A stretch of 32,068 nt of DNA from Candidatus Polarisedimenticola svalbardensis. Lineage in GTDB: Bacteria; Acidobacteriota; Polarisedimenticolia; Polarisedimenticolales; Polarisedimenticolaceae. The notes below the pieces were generated by a model. The model was not told the DNA's origin, did not search any database, and was given only the letters and a program-made list of their open reading frames with translations. Positions 17,225 to 26,080 of the stretch are shown in pieces. The first letter of the stretch is position 1; each line of letters begins with the position of its first letter. Both the position numbers and the translations under genes were made by a program. The stretch is from positions 1-32,068 of the forward strand of contig JACXWD010000039.1 in NCBI GenBank assembly GCA_014764515.1, read 5' to 3'.

Positions 17225-17253
17225 TGTATAAAGGGATTAGATGCGGTTATAAT
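17225..17253 (+). promoter_or_regulatory. Predicted promoter of lon
   Basis: A perfect -10 hexamer TATAAT lies at 17248-17253, 132 nt before the lon ATG. The matching -35 position at 17-bp spacing (17225-17230, TGTATA) is poor. No sigma-32-type heat-shock consensus was seen. The implied leader is about 125 nt long and contains a perfect 16-bp palindrome at 17316-17331. Confidence 0.55.
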
Positions 17254-17315
17254 GACGCCGTGCCCCACCACGTGAATGTCCGGCCGACAGAGGCTATGTT
17301 GTACTGGTGTGGACC

Positions 17316-17331
17316 GCCGCCAGCTGGCGGC
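17316..17331. promoter_or_regulatory. Perfect 16-bp GC palindrome in the lon leader
   Basis: Bases 17316-17331 (GCCGCCAGCTGGCGGC) are a perfect dyad located between the predicted lon promoter and its start codon. It could be a repressor or activator site or an RNA structure in the leader. A chance palindrome of this length is not very unlikely in GC-rich DNA, so the role is speculative. Confidence 0.3.
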
Positions 17332-17384
17332 CGGAGAGAACTGTAGGCAACCAAGAACGCGACATCGCGAAGAAGAAGAGGCTG

Positions 17385-19772
<2,388 letters not shown>

Positions 19773-19878
19773 CGGTGTGCGCCCCTAGTGGTAGAGGCGA
19801 TCCTGGCCCTCAACCGTAACCGCAGGCAGGGTCCCGTGCCGGGACTGGACCTGGGCTGAAGCAGGAAGCCGTTATTCG

Positions 19879-21732
19879 ATGTGTGGTATCTGCGGACATG
19901 TTGACCTCGACCGCCGGCCGGTAGATCCGGAGCCGGTCCAGGTCATGCTCGATGCCATGGTGCACCGGGGACCGGACGCCGGGGGGATGCACCAGGCGCC
20001 GGGGATCGTCGCCGGTATCCGGCGGCTGGCCGTGATCGATCCGGAACATGGTGACCAGCCGATCTCCTCTGAAGACGGCGGCGTCACCGTGGTTTTCAAC
20101 GGCGAGATCTACAACTTCCGGGAACTGCGTGAAGATCTTGAACGGCGCGGTCATGCCTTCAGGACCGGTTCCGATACCGAGGTGCTCGTCCACCTGTGGG
20201 AGGAGCATGGCCCGGAGATGGTGCACCGGCTCAACGGCATGTTCGCTTTCTGCATCCATGAGAACAACACCGGCCGGACGTTCATTGCACGGGACCGGCT
20301 CGGCATCAAGCCGTTGTATTACAGGCTTCACGGCCGCTCGCTGATCTTCGCATCGGAAATCTCGGTCCTTCTCCGGCACCCCGGGGTCGGCAGGACGGTG
20401 GACATGGATGCGCTGCCGCTGCTCTACGCCATGCAGTACCTCCCGGGAGATCGCACGATCCAGCAAGACGTCAGGAAGTTGTTGCCTGGACACTGGATTC
20501 TGGCTGAGTCCGGTGAGGCGACCATCCGGGAGTACTACCGTATCCCGACGCCCCAGCCTGGCGAACCTGTGTCGAAGGAAAGGCTGGCGGAAGAACTGAG
20601 GGAGTTGCTGGAAGATGCGGTGCGCTGCCGCACAATGGCCGACGTCCCCCTGGGGATGTTTCTGTCCGGCGGTGTCGATTCCGGTGTGGTGCTTTCGCTG
20701 CTGGCGGCTGCAACGGACCGGCCGGTCCGGACCTTCTCCGTCGGTTTCGACGGGCCGGAACGGTTCGACGAGCGCAAGTACGCCCGGTTGCTGGCGGAGC
20801 GCTACGGGTCCGAACATGAAGAACTGGTGGTTTCGGCTGCGGACATAGGCCGCATGCTCCCGGAGATGGTCCAGCGCCTGGATGAGCCGGTCACCGATCC
20901 GGCCATGATCCCGACCTGGCTGTTGTCCGAGTTCGCAAGGCGGGAAGTGACTGTGGTTCTTACCGGCGAAGGGGCGGATGAACTGTTCGCCGGGTACCGC
21001 CGATACCTGTATCAGAAAAAATACGGATGGTTCTCCGGCATGCCCGGAGCCCGGTCCCTGGCAGACTCAGCTTTGGGGCGCTCGTCACCCGGCAGGGCGG
21101 GGCAGGCGCTGGCGGCCCTGGCGGAGCCGGATGCCGGCCTCAATCATCTTTACTGGTCGATGATCGTACCAGTTGCCACCGCCGGGAACCTGTTCGGCCA
21201 GGATCGCTTTAAGGGCATGCTGCAGCAGACCGCGTCCGGCTTCGATCGCTATTTCGACGGCGCCAAAAGCCGGTTGTCCGGCAGCCTGGTGGCGGACCAG
21301 AACGAATGGCTGCCCCACAATCTCCTGGCCAAGGTGGACAGGGCGACCATGGCGTTCTCCCTGGAGGCCAGGGTCCCGTTCCTGGATCACAGGGTGCTGG
21401 AATGGACGTCCCGGCTTCAGGACCGCTACCGGATCGATGGCGGCCTGACCAAGGCGATCCTTCGCCACGCATTCCGGAAGGACCTGCCGCAGGAGATCCT
21501 CAACCGGCCGAAGCGGGGTTTCGACCTGCCGCTGGGAGACTGGATCCGGGGGCCGCTCAGGGAACTGACCTCGAATATGTTCTCCGATGCATCCCTGGCC
21601 CGCTGGGAAGGACTGGATGCCGGCGCCGCCCGCAGGATGCTGGCCCGACACCTGGCCGGCGGCAAGGATCTGGGCCTGCCGTTGTTCAACCTGCTCTCGA
21701 TCCTGCTGTTTCTTGAAAGGCGGGCCGGATAA
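19879..21732 (+). CDS. asnB: Asparagine synthetase, glutamine-hydrolysing
   Basis: A 617-residue class-II amidotransferase that makes asparagine from aspartate, ATP and glutamine, or amidates a related substrate. Cys2 right after Met1 (MCGICGH) is the N-terminal nucleophile. The glutaminase domain also shows HRGPDAGG, FNGEIYNF and GSDTE, and ends near residue 200. The synthetase domain has the PP-loop SGGVDS at 263-268, GEGADELFAGYRRY, and KVDRATMAFSLEARVPFLDH. ATG 19879 has AGGAAG 10 nt upstream. The size and its pairing with a GT4 glycosyltransferase (1-nt overlap) match amidotransferases that sit in polysaccharide or exosortase-linked gene clusters, where they may modify sugars. No exosortase or PEP-CTERM genes are in the window, so true asparagine synthesis is equally possible. 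A 106-nt gap with a small hairpin at 19831-19845 but no T-run separates it from lon. Confidence 0.93.
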   Translation: MCGICGHVDLDRRPVDPEPVQVMLDAMVHRGPDAGGMHQAPGIVAGIRRLAVIDPEHGDQPISSEDGGVTVVFNGEIYNFRELREDLERRGHAFRTGSDTEVLVHLWEEHGPEMVHRLNGMFAFCIHENNTGRTFIARDRLGIKPLYYRLHGRSLIFASEISVLLRHPGVGRTVDMDALPLLYAMQYLPGDRTIQQDVRKLLPGHWILAESGEATIREYYRIPTPQPGEPVSKERLAEELRELLEDAVRCRTMADVPLGMFLSGGVDSGVVLSLLAAATDRPVRTFSVGFDGPERFDERKYARLLAERYGSEHEELVVSAADIGRMLPEMVQRLDEPVTDPAMIPTWLLSEFARREVTVVLTGEGADELFAGYRRYLYQKKYGWFSGMPGARSLADSALGRSSPGRAGQALAALAEPDAGLNHLYWSMIVPVATAGNLFGQDRFKGMLQQTASGFDRYFDGAKSRLSGSLVADQNEWLPHNLLAKVDRATMAFSLEARVPFLDHRVLEWTSRLQDRYRIDGGLTKAILRHAFRKDLPQEILNRPKRGFDLPLGDWIRGPLRELTSNMFSDASLARWEGLDAGAARRMLARHLAGGKDLGLPLFNLLSILLFLERRAG

Positions 21733-22898
21733 TGGATGCACGGCGCAAACTGCTCCATGTCATCACCCGCCTGGATCTGGGTGGGGCCCAGCAGAACACC
21801 CTGTTCTCCGTCGCCAACCATGACCGGGAACGGTATGAAGCCGGCCTCCTGGCAGGCGCCGGCGGAGAGCTTGACGCGGAGGCGGAACGGCTGACCGATG
21901 CCGACGTCCACCTGGTTGACTGGCTGCGCTACCCGATCTCGCCGTTGCGGGACCTGGTTGCGGTGTTCAAACTGAAGCGTTTGCTGCAGGACCGGTCCAT
22001 CGATCTGATCCATACCCACTCCTCCAAGGCCGGGGTGATCGGCCGGCTGGCGGCCCGGCTGGCCGGCGTTCCGGTTGTGGTCCATACAGTCCATGGCTGG
22101 AGCTTCAATGACACACAGTCCGGACCGGTGCGCCGGTTCTACATCGCGCTGGAACGCTGGCTGGCCCGATTCACCGACGTTCTGGTGACGGTTGCCGCGG
22201 CGGATCGGGACAAGGGGCTGGAGCATTCCATCGGCATCGCCTCCCGGTACCGTGTGATCCACTCGGGGATCGATATCCAGAGTTACCGCCGCCCTGCATC
22301 GGCGCGGTGGTTGACCCGGAAAGAGCTAGGGTTCGAACCCGACGCCGTGGTAGTCGGCACGGTAGCCTGCCTCAAGTACCAGAAGGCGCCTCTGGACTTC
22401 ATCGCAGCGGCAAAACTGGCCATCGCCGGCGACCCCAGATTGAGATTCTTCATAGCCGGTGACGGGCCGTTGCGGCCTGAAGTAGAACGGGCGATCACCG
22501 CCGCCGGCCTGGAAGGGAAGGTCCGACTCCTGGGCTGGCGCCAGGACATCCCCGAACTTCTGGCGGCCATGGACCTGTTCGTTTTGACATCGCTATTCGA
22601 GGGCCTGCCGCGAGCGGTGTTACAGGCAATGGCCGCCGGTGTACCGGTGATCGCAACGGCGGTGAACGGCACACCGGAAGTGGTCATCGACGGCGACACC
22701 GGCCGCCTGATCGACCCGGGACAACCGGACCAGGCGGCGGCAAGGATCCTGGAACTGGCCACCGACCCTGTGCAGGCGTTGAACCTTGCCTTGAACGCCA
22801 CAAAAAAACTGGGTGGAGCGTTCGAGATCCGCACCATGGTCCGGGACCTGGACGATCTGTACGGGGAACTGCTGGAAAAAGGGGACAGATCTATTTAA
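21732..22898 (+). CDS. Glycosyltransferase family 4 protein
   Basis: A 388-residue GT-B-fold sugar transferase, probably cytoplasmic and membrane-associated, for a surface polysaccharide. It starts within the asnB stop (TAATG), so the two are translationally coupled. The N-terminal Rossmann domain has the GT4 entry motif RLDLGGAQQNTLF and IDLIHTHSSKAGVIGRLAARLAG. The C-terminal nucleotide-sugar domain has GDGPLRPEVE and FEGLPRAVLQAMAAGVPVIAT, where the usual EX7E second Glu is Gln, a variant seen in this subfamily. The last five residues, GDRSI, and the stop codon are encoded by the left arm of the inverted repeat at 22879-22940. The original C-terminus was therefore probably altered by insertion of that element. 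Sugar donor and acceptor are unknown. Confidence 0.92.
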   Translation: MDARRKLLHVITRLDLGGAQQNTLFSVANHDRERYEAGLLAGAGGELDAEAERLTDADVHLVDWLRYPISPLRDLVAVFKLKRLLQDRSIDLIHTHSSKAGVIGRLAARLAGVPVVVHTVHGWSFNDTQSGPVRRFYIALERWLARFTDVLVTVAAADRDKGLEHSIGIASRYRVIHSGIDIQSYRRPASARWLTRKELGFEPDAVVVGTVACLKYQKAPLDFIAAAKLAIAGDPRLRFFIAGDGPLRPEVERAITAAGLEGKVRLLGWRQDIPELLAAMDLFVLTSLFEGLPRAVLQAMAAGVPVIATAVNGTPEVVIDGDTGRLIDPGQPDQAAARILELATDPVQALNLALNATKKLGGAFEIRTMVRDLDDLYGELLEKGDRSI

Positions 22899-22940
22899 AA
22901 ACAACCAGCGGTTGTTGCAGTTAAATAGATCTGTCCCCTT
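22879..22940. repeat. 62-nt nested inverted repeat (REP/MITE-like) between convergent genes
   Basis: Bases 22879-22898 are the exact reverse complement of 22921-22940, a 20-bp perfect match with core GGGGACAGATCTATTT. Inside, 22900-22906 (AACAACC) pairs perfectly with 22910-22916 (GGTTGTT) around a 3-base loop. Each arm encodes GDRSI followed by TAA in the frame of the gene that enters it, so both convergent genes end inside the element. The motif resembles GGGGACAG-type repeats recalled from other bacterial genomes near Y1/REP-associated transposases; no transposase is present here. It could also act as a bidirectional transcription terminator. Confidence 0.9.
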
Positions 22941-24027
22941 GTCCTGCGTAATTCAGGAAAAGTTTGCCCCACTCCGTCTCCCGGCTCCATTTCTCGTAGA
23001 CCTTGCGGTCCTTGAGGGGCCAGCGGTAGTAGTCGTGGTAGGTCTCGCTGCCCATGATGAACAGGTGCACCAGCGGTGTCCTGAAAAGCAGCTTCTGGAA
23101 GATCTTCATCGGTGAGAACCACAACAGGCCGCCGAACCGGCTGACGCCGTTGTTGCCGACCTTGAACCCCCAGGATTCACTGGAGACGTCGTCGCCGACG
23201 ATCTCTATGTCCCGGGGATCGCCCACACCCAGGCCGTCCTGGTGGGCCAGGCGGATGTAACCGATCTGCATCGGATCGAACCCCATCATCTTCGCCGCCA
23301 CGGCATCGATGGCGACCTGGTCCGAACCGGCCAGCATGACGTTCTTGATCACCGGGATCATGGTCCGGGGGCCGGGGCCGTTGCCGGCGGTGGTGCCGTC
23401 CATCAGCGCGAATACACCGGGATGGATCTCCTGCTGAATCGCCAGCAGGTCCACCAGGGTCTGATGGATCCAGGAGTGGGTGTAGTGCCGGTGGTCGTGG
23501 AGCAGGCCTCCGAAGGCGTTCTTCATGGCGCCGGTGGTGGTGGTGTAAATATGGCATTTCACCGTGGGCAGGTGGACGATGTTCCGGCCGTGGAAATAGT
23601 CGGGGACCTTGATGCCTTCGGGATAGATCGTGTCCAGGACATGCATCTTCGCCTTCGGCCTGTAGATGTCCCACTTCATGTCCGTGTCCTTGAAGTTGTA
23701 GAGCACCGGAACGTCGTGCTTCTTCAGGATCGGCATGTAGTGGTTCAGGTCTTCGCCCTTGAAGGTGTCGGTGACCACCGTCTGGTTCTGGACGCAGGAC
23801 AGGTCGCTGAACCCGGCCGACTGCAACGTCTTCGTGATCCCCTCCAGCTGCCAGGGCGTGGTGTTGGCCCCCGGGAACGGAAAGTGCCAGGAGATGTTGT
23901 CCTTCAGGATGGTGCCGGCGGAGCGATCCAGAGTTTCCGCCATGCCGGCGAGATCGCACAGCCTGTCGATATCGTCCAGAACCGTCTCCGGCTTGACCCG
24001 GAGAACGGCTACCTTGCCCTTGTTCAT
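22921..24027 (-). CDS. DUF362-domain protein
   Basis: A 368-residue protein of the DUF362 (PF04015) family, whose function is unknown. Characteristic stretches are ILKDNISWHFPFPGANTTPWQLEGITKTL, then VHLPTVKCHIYTTTTGAMKNAFGGLL, VFALMDGTTAGNGPGPRTM and DQVAIDAVAAKMMGFDP. Many relatives carry a ferredoxin-like [4Fe-4S] segment, but no CxxCxxC cluster is present here. No signal peptide is seen. It lies 46 nt downstream of the secreted unknown gene on the same strand, so the two probably form an operon. The last residues, GDRSI, and the TAA are supplied by the right arm of the inverted repeat at 22879-22940, the same tail as the facing glycosyltransferase. The start at 24027 lacks an obvious ribosome site, which fits translation coupled to the upstream gene. 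Confidence 0.88.
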   Translation of the reverse strand: MNKGKVAVLRVKPETVLDDIDRLCDLAGMAETLDRSAGTILKDNISWHFPFPGANTTPWQLEGITKTLQSAGFSDLSCVQNQTVVTDTFKGEDLNHYMPILKKHDVPVLYNFKDTDMKWDIYRPKAKMHVLDTIYPEGIKVPDYFHGRNIVHLPTVKCHIYTTTTGAMKNAFGGLLHDHRHYTHSWIHQTLVDLLAIQQEIHPGVFALMDGTTAGNGPGPRTMIPVIKNVMLAGSDQVAIDAVAAKMMGFDPMQIGYIRLAHQDGLGVGDPRDIEIVGDDVSSESWGFKVGNNGVSRFGGLLWFSPMKIFQKLLFRTPLVHLFIMGSETYHDYYRWPLKDRKVYEKWSRETEWGKLFLNYAGQGDRSI

Positions 24028-24073
24028 GGTTGGATGGTGGAGGATCGGACCGGCGCCGTCAAGCGCCGGCGGT

Positions 24074-25174
24074 TCAGTTCAGCCGTACCCGTGCCGGAAC
24101 CGCCAGACGGTCCACGGCGGTGAACGCCTTTGCGGCGGCCACGATGAACGGCCAGGTATCGTCTGCCAGTTCCTGGTTGGTTCCGGTTTCCGATCCGGAG
24201 CGTCCCAGTTCCTCGAAGTTCCGCTCGCAGGCCATGAGGCAGGTGACCAGCCGGGCAGTCCATTCCTGGCCTTCCAGCTCCGGTACGTACCCGTCCTTCG
24301 GCATATCCAGGAGGACATCCATTTCATGTTCCATGTCTTTGATCCGCTCCCGGCGTATCCGCAGCCAGGTGTTGCGGTCCTTGCGATTTTCCGGAGGAGG
24401 GCCTGCCAGGATCGGGTCGTCGGAATTTCTCAGTTCCCTGACCATCCCCACCGCACCGGCGACCTTGCGGTAGAACCGGATCGTTGCTTCTTCGGGAGTG
24501 GTGGAGCCGTCGGCAAAGCTGTCTCGGAGTTCGGCAAGGTGTACCAGAAGGGATGTCTGCCAGCGGCACGGGTCCGGCGCCGTTTCCACTGGGCCGGTAA
24601 CGACCATGTTCCGGAAAGCTTCCACTTCCCGGTACAGGGCGGTCAGCGCTTCGGAGCTTTCTGCCGGCGGGGCCGATGGTACCGCCCACCATTCCGGTTC
24701 AGGCAGCTCGGGTTCCGGCGGTAGTGCGTCCAGTTCCCTCTGCCGGACAATCGCCGGAGAATCGGGCAGGTGGATTCTGAGGCGGCCCTGGCCTTCACCA
24801 CCTGCAGGCAGGCTTGATATATCCAGGCGATAGTAACTTCCGGATTTCAGGTCGCCTTCATCGATGGCCATCTCAAGAAGTTGGGGTGACGGCCCGGAGC
24901 GCCGTATCCGAACCGGCCGGCTGCCCGGACTGGACAGTTTGAAGGTCAGGATCCGGCTGCAGTCCCAGTCCGCTTCTACGGACAGGGTGCCGGGGTACTG
25001 GATCGGGATCTCCAGAGAGTAGCTGGCCGGGACGCGGTTTTCGATGTCCAGGACGTACTCCACGATTTTCGCCTGCACCGGCAGGGAGGCGGCCAAAAAG
25101 CCGCAGAGGGCCGCGCCGGCGCCGGCGATTGCCAGCCGAGATATTGATTTTTGTACCAGGTTCGGCCGGTTCAT
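24074..25174 (-). CDS. Secreted protein of unknown function
   Basis: 366 residues with ATG at 25174 (GGGGAG 4 nt upstream); a TTG 12 bases earlier is possible. A signal peptide of about 38 residues ends in PVQA before KIVEYVLD. The mature N-terminal part (about 40-150) is beta-rich (YSLEIPIQYPGTLSVEADW, then LTFKLSSPGSRPVRIRRSG and GSYYRLDISSL) and looks like an immunoglobulin-like or pre-peptidase-type sandwich. A Pro/Glu-rich linker follows near residues 155-175 (ALPPEPELPEPEWW). The last 190 residues are helical with many charged residues (NTWLRIRRERIKDMEHEMDVLLDMP). No enzyme motif was recognised. It is the first gene of a two-gene unit with the DUF362 gene and diverges from the DUF72 gene across 90 bases. 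The family is not recognised; being a real gene is supported by the signal peptide and coding bias. Confidence 0.75.
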   Translation of the reverse strand: MNRPNLVQKSISRLAIAGAGAALCGFLAASLPVQAKIVEYVLDIENRVPASYSLEIPIQYPGTLSVEADWDCSRILTFKLSSPGSRPVRIRRSGPSPQLLEMAIDEGDLKSGSYYRLDISSLPAGGEGQGRLRIHLPDSPAIVRQRELDALPPEPELPEPEWWAVPSAPPAESSEALTALYREVEAFRNMVVTGPVETAPDPCRWQTSLLVHLAELRDSFADGSTTPEEATIRFYRKVAGAVGMVRELRNSDDPILAGPPPENRKDRNTWLRIRRERIKDMEHEMDVLLDMPKDGYVPELEGQEWTARLVTCLMACERNFEELGRSGSETGTNQELADDTWPFIVAAAKAFTAVDRLAVPARVRLN

Positions 25175-25231
25175 TTCACTCCCCAATGCGGAAATCCCCG
25201 AAATCCGAGAAAATATCCGCTCAAGTTTGAA

Positions 25232-25237
25232 TATAAT
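25232..25237 (+). promoter_or_regulatory. Predicted -10 element upstream of the DUF72/ABC-F pair
   Basis: A perfect TATAAT at 25232-25237 in an AT-rich patch lies 27 nt before the DUF72 start. The -35 position at 17-bp spacing (25209-25214, GAAAAT) does not match the consensus. The same AT-rich patch probably also serves the divergent minus-strand gene. Confidence 0.5.
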
Positions 25238-25264
25238 GCTTCGATTCCGGAGAGGCCACGAGGA

Positions 25265-26077
25265 ATGGCAGGTACCTTAAGAGTTGGGACTTCATCCTGG
25301 TCGTCAGGCGACTGGAAGGGAGTTTTCTACCCGAAAAACGCACGACCGGAGTCGTTCCTGGGCCACTACGCAGGCCGGTTCGACACCGTGGAATGCGACG
25401 CGACGTTTTACCGCATACCCTCGGTCTCCATGGTCAGCAACTGGCACGACCGGACGCCGGACGATTTCCTGCTCAGCGCCAAGCTTCCCCGGGAGATTAC
25501 CCATGACCGGGGGATGGTCGGCTGCGACGACCTGGTGTCCCAGTTCCTGACCGCCATGGAGCCGCTGGGCGAGAAGCGCGGTCCGCTGGTGGCCCAGTTC
25601 CCCTACATCGCCAAAGGGAAGGATGCGGCCGAGTACGAGACCGGCGATGATTTCAGGAACAGACTGGATCGCTTCCTGGAGAAATGGCCGCTGGAGGTGA
25701 TCGCACCGCCCCTCATGGACCTGCTGCGCCGGCGTGACGTTCCCCTGGTGTTTCCCGTGTACTACACCATGCCGGGAGCGGCGAAGCTGTTCTCCGGAAC
25801 CGATCCGGTGACTTCCGATCTGATGTATGTCCGATTCCTGGGAGATCACAAGCGGATGGACGCCCTTGTCGCCCGCCTCAAGGCCGAAGGCAAGCGGTCC
25901 GGCGACTGGTCCGAGCCGGCGCTGGACCGGGATGACGAGATGCGGAGCTGGGCTCGTGAGCTCAAACTCCGTTCCGATCCGGGCAGCACCATCCTGGCGT
26001 ATTTCAACAATCATTACGCCGGGTTCGGTCCCGGTTCCGCCGACCACTTCCTCTCCATCTGGCAGGAGGATTCGTAG
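25265..26077 (+). CDS. DUF72-family protein
   Basis: A 270-residue cytoplasmic protein of the DUF72 (YecE-like) TIM-barrel family, function unknown. ATG 25265 is preferred: the family's first strand follows at once (LRVGTSSWSSGDWKGVFYP). An extension upstream would run through the promoter. Family motifs are FDTVECDATFYRIPS, SAKLPREITHD, GPLVAQFP, SDLMYVRFLGDHKRM and AYFNNHYAGFGPGSADHF. In most relatives a strand reading EVRN..W and an Asp-containing strand follow the first half; here the sequence goes from PLEV straight to IAPPLMDLLRRRDVPLVF, then PVYYTMPGA. A short in-frame loss of about five residues and change of the next strand is suspected, from comparison with remembered family members. 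It is followed after 3 nt by the ABC-F gene, so the two are co-transcribed. Confidence 0.88.
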   Translation: MAGTLRVGTSSWSSGDWKGVFYPKNARPESFLGHYAGRFDTVECDATFYRIPSVSMVSNWHDRTPDDFLLSAKLPREITHDRGMVGCDDLVSQFLTAMEPLGEKRGPLVAQFPYIAKGKDAAEYETGDDFRNRLDRFLEKWPLEVIAPPLMDLLRRRDVPLVFPVYYTMPGAAKLFSGTDPVTSDLMYVRFLGDHKRMDALVARLKAEGKRSGDWSEPALDRDDEMRSWARELKLRSDPGSTILAYFNNHYAGFGPGSADHFLSIWQEDS

Positions 26078-26080
26078 GCG

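Noticed and set aside
19831-19845. Small hairpin between lon and the asparagine synthetase gene as a terminator
   Set aside because: The 6-bp stem has a 3-base loop but no T-run follows, so termination is not supported.
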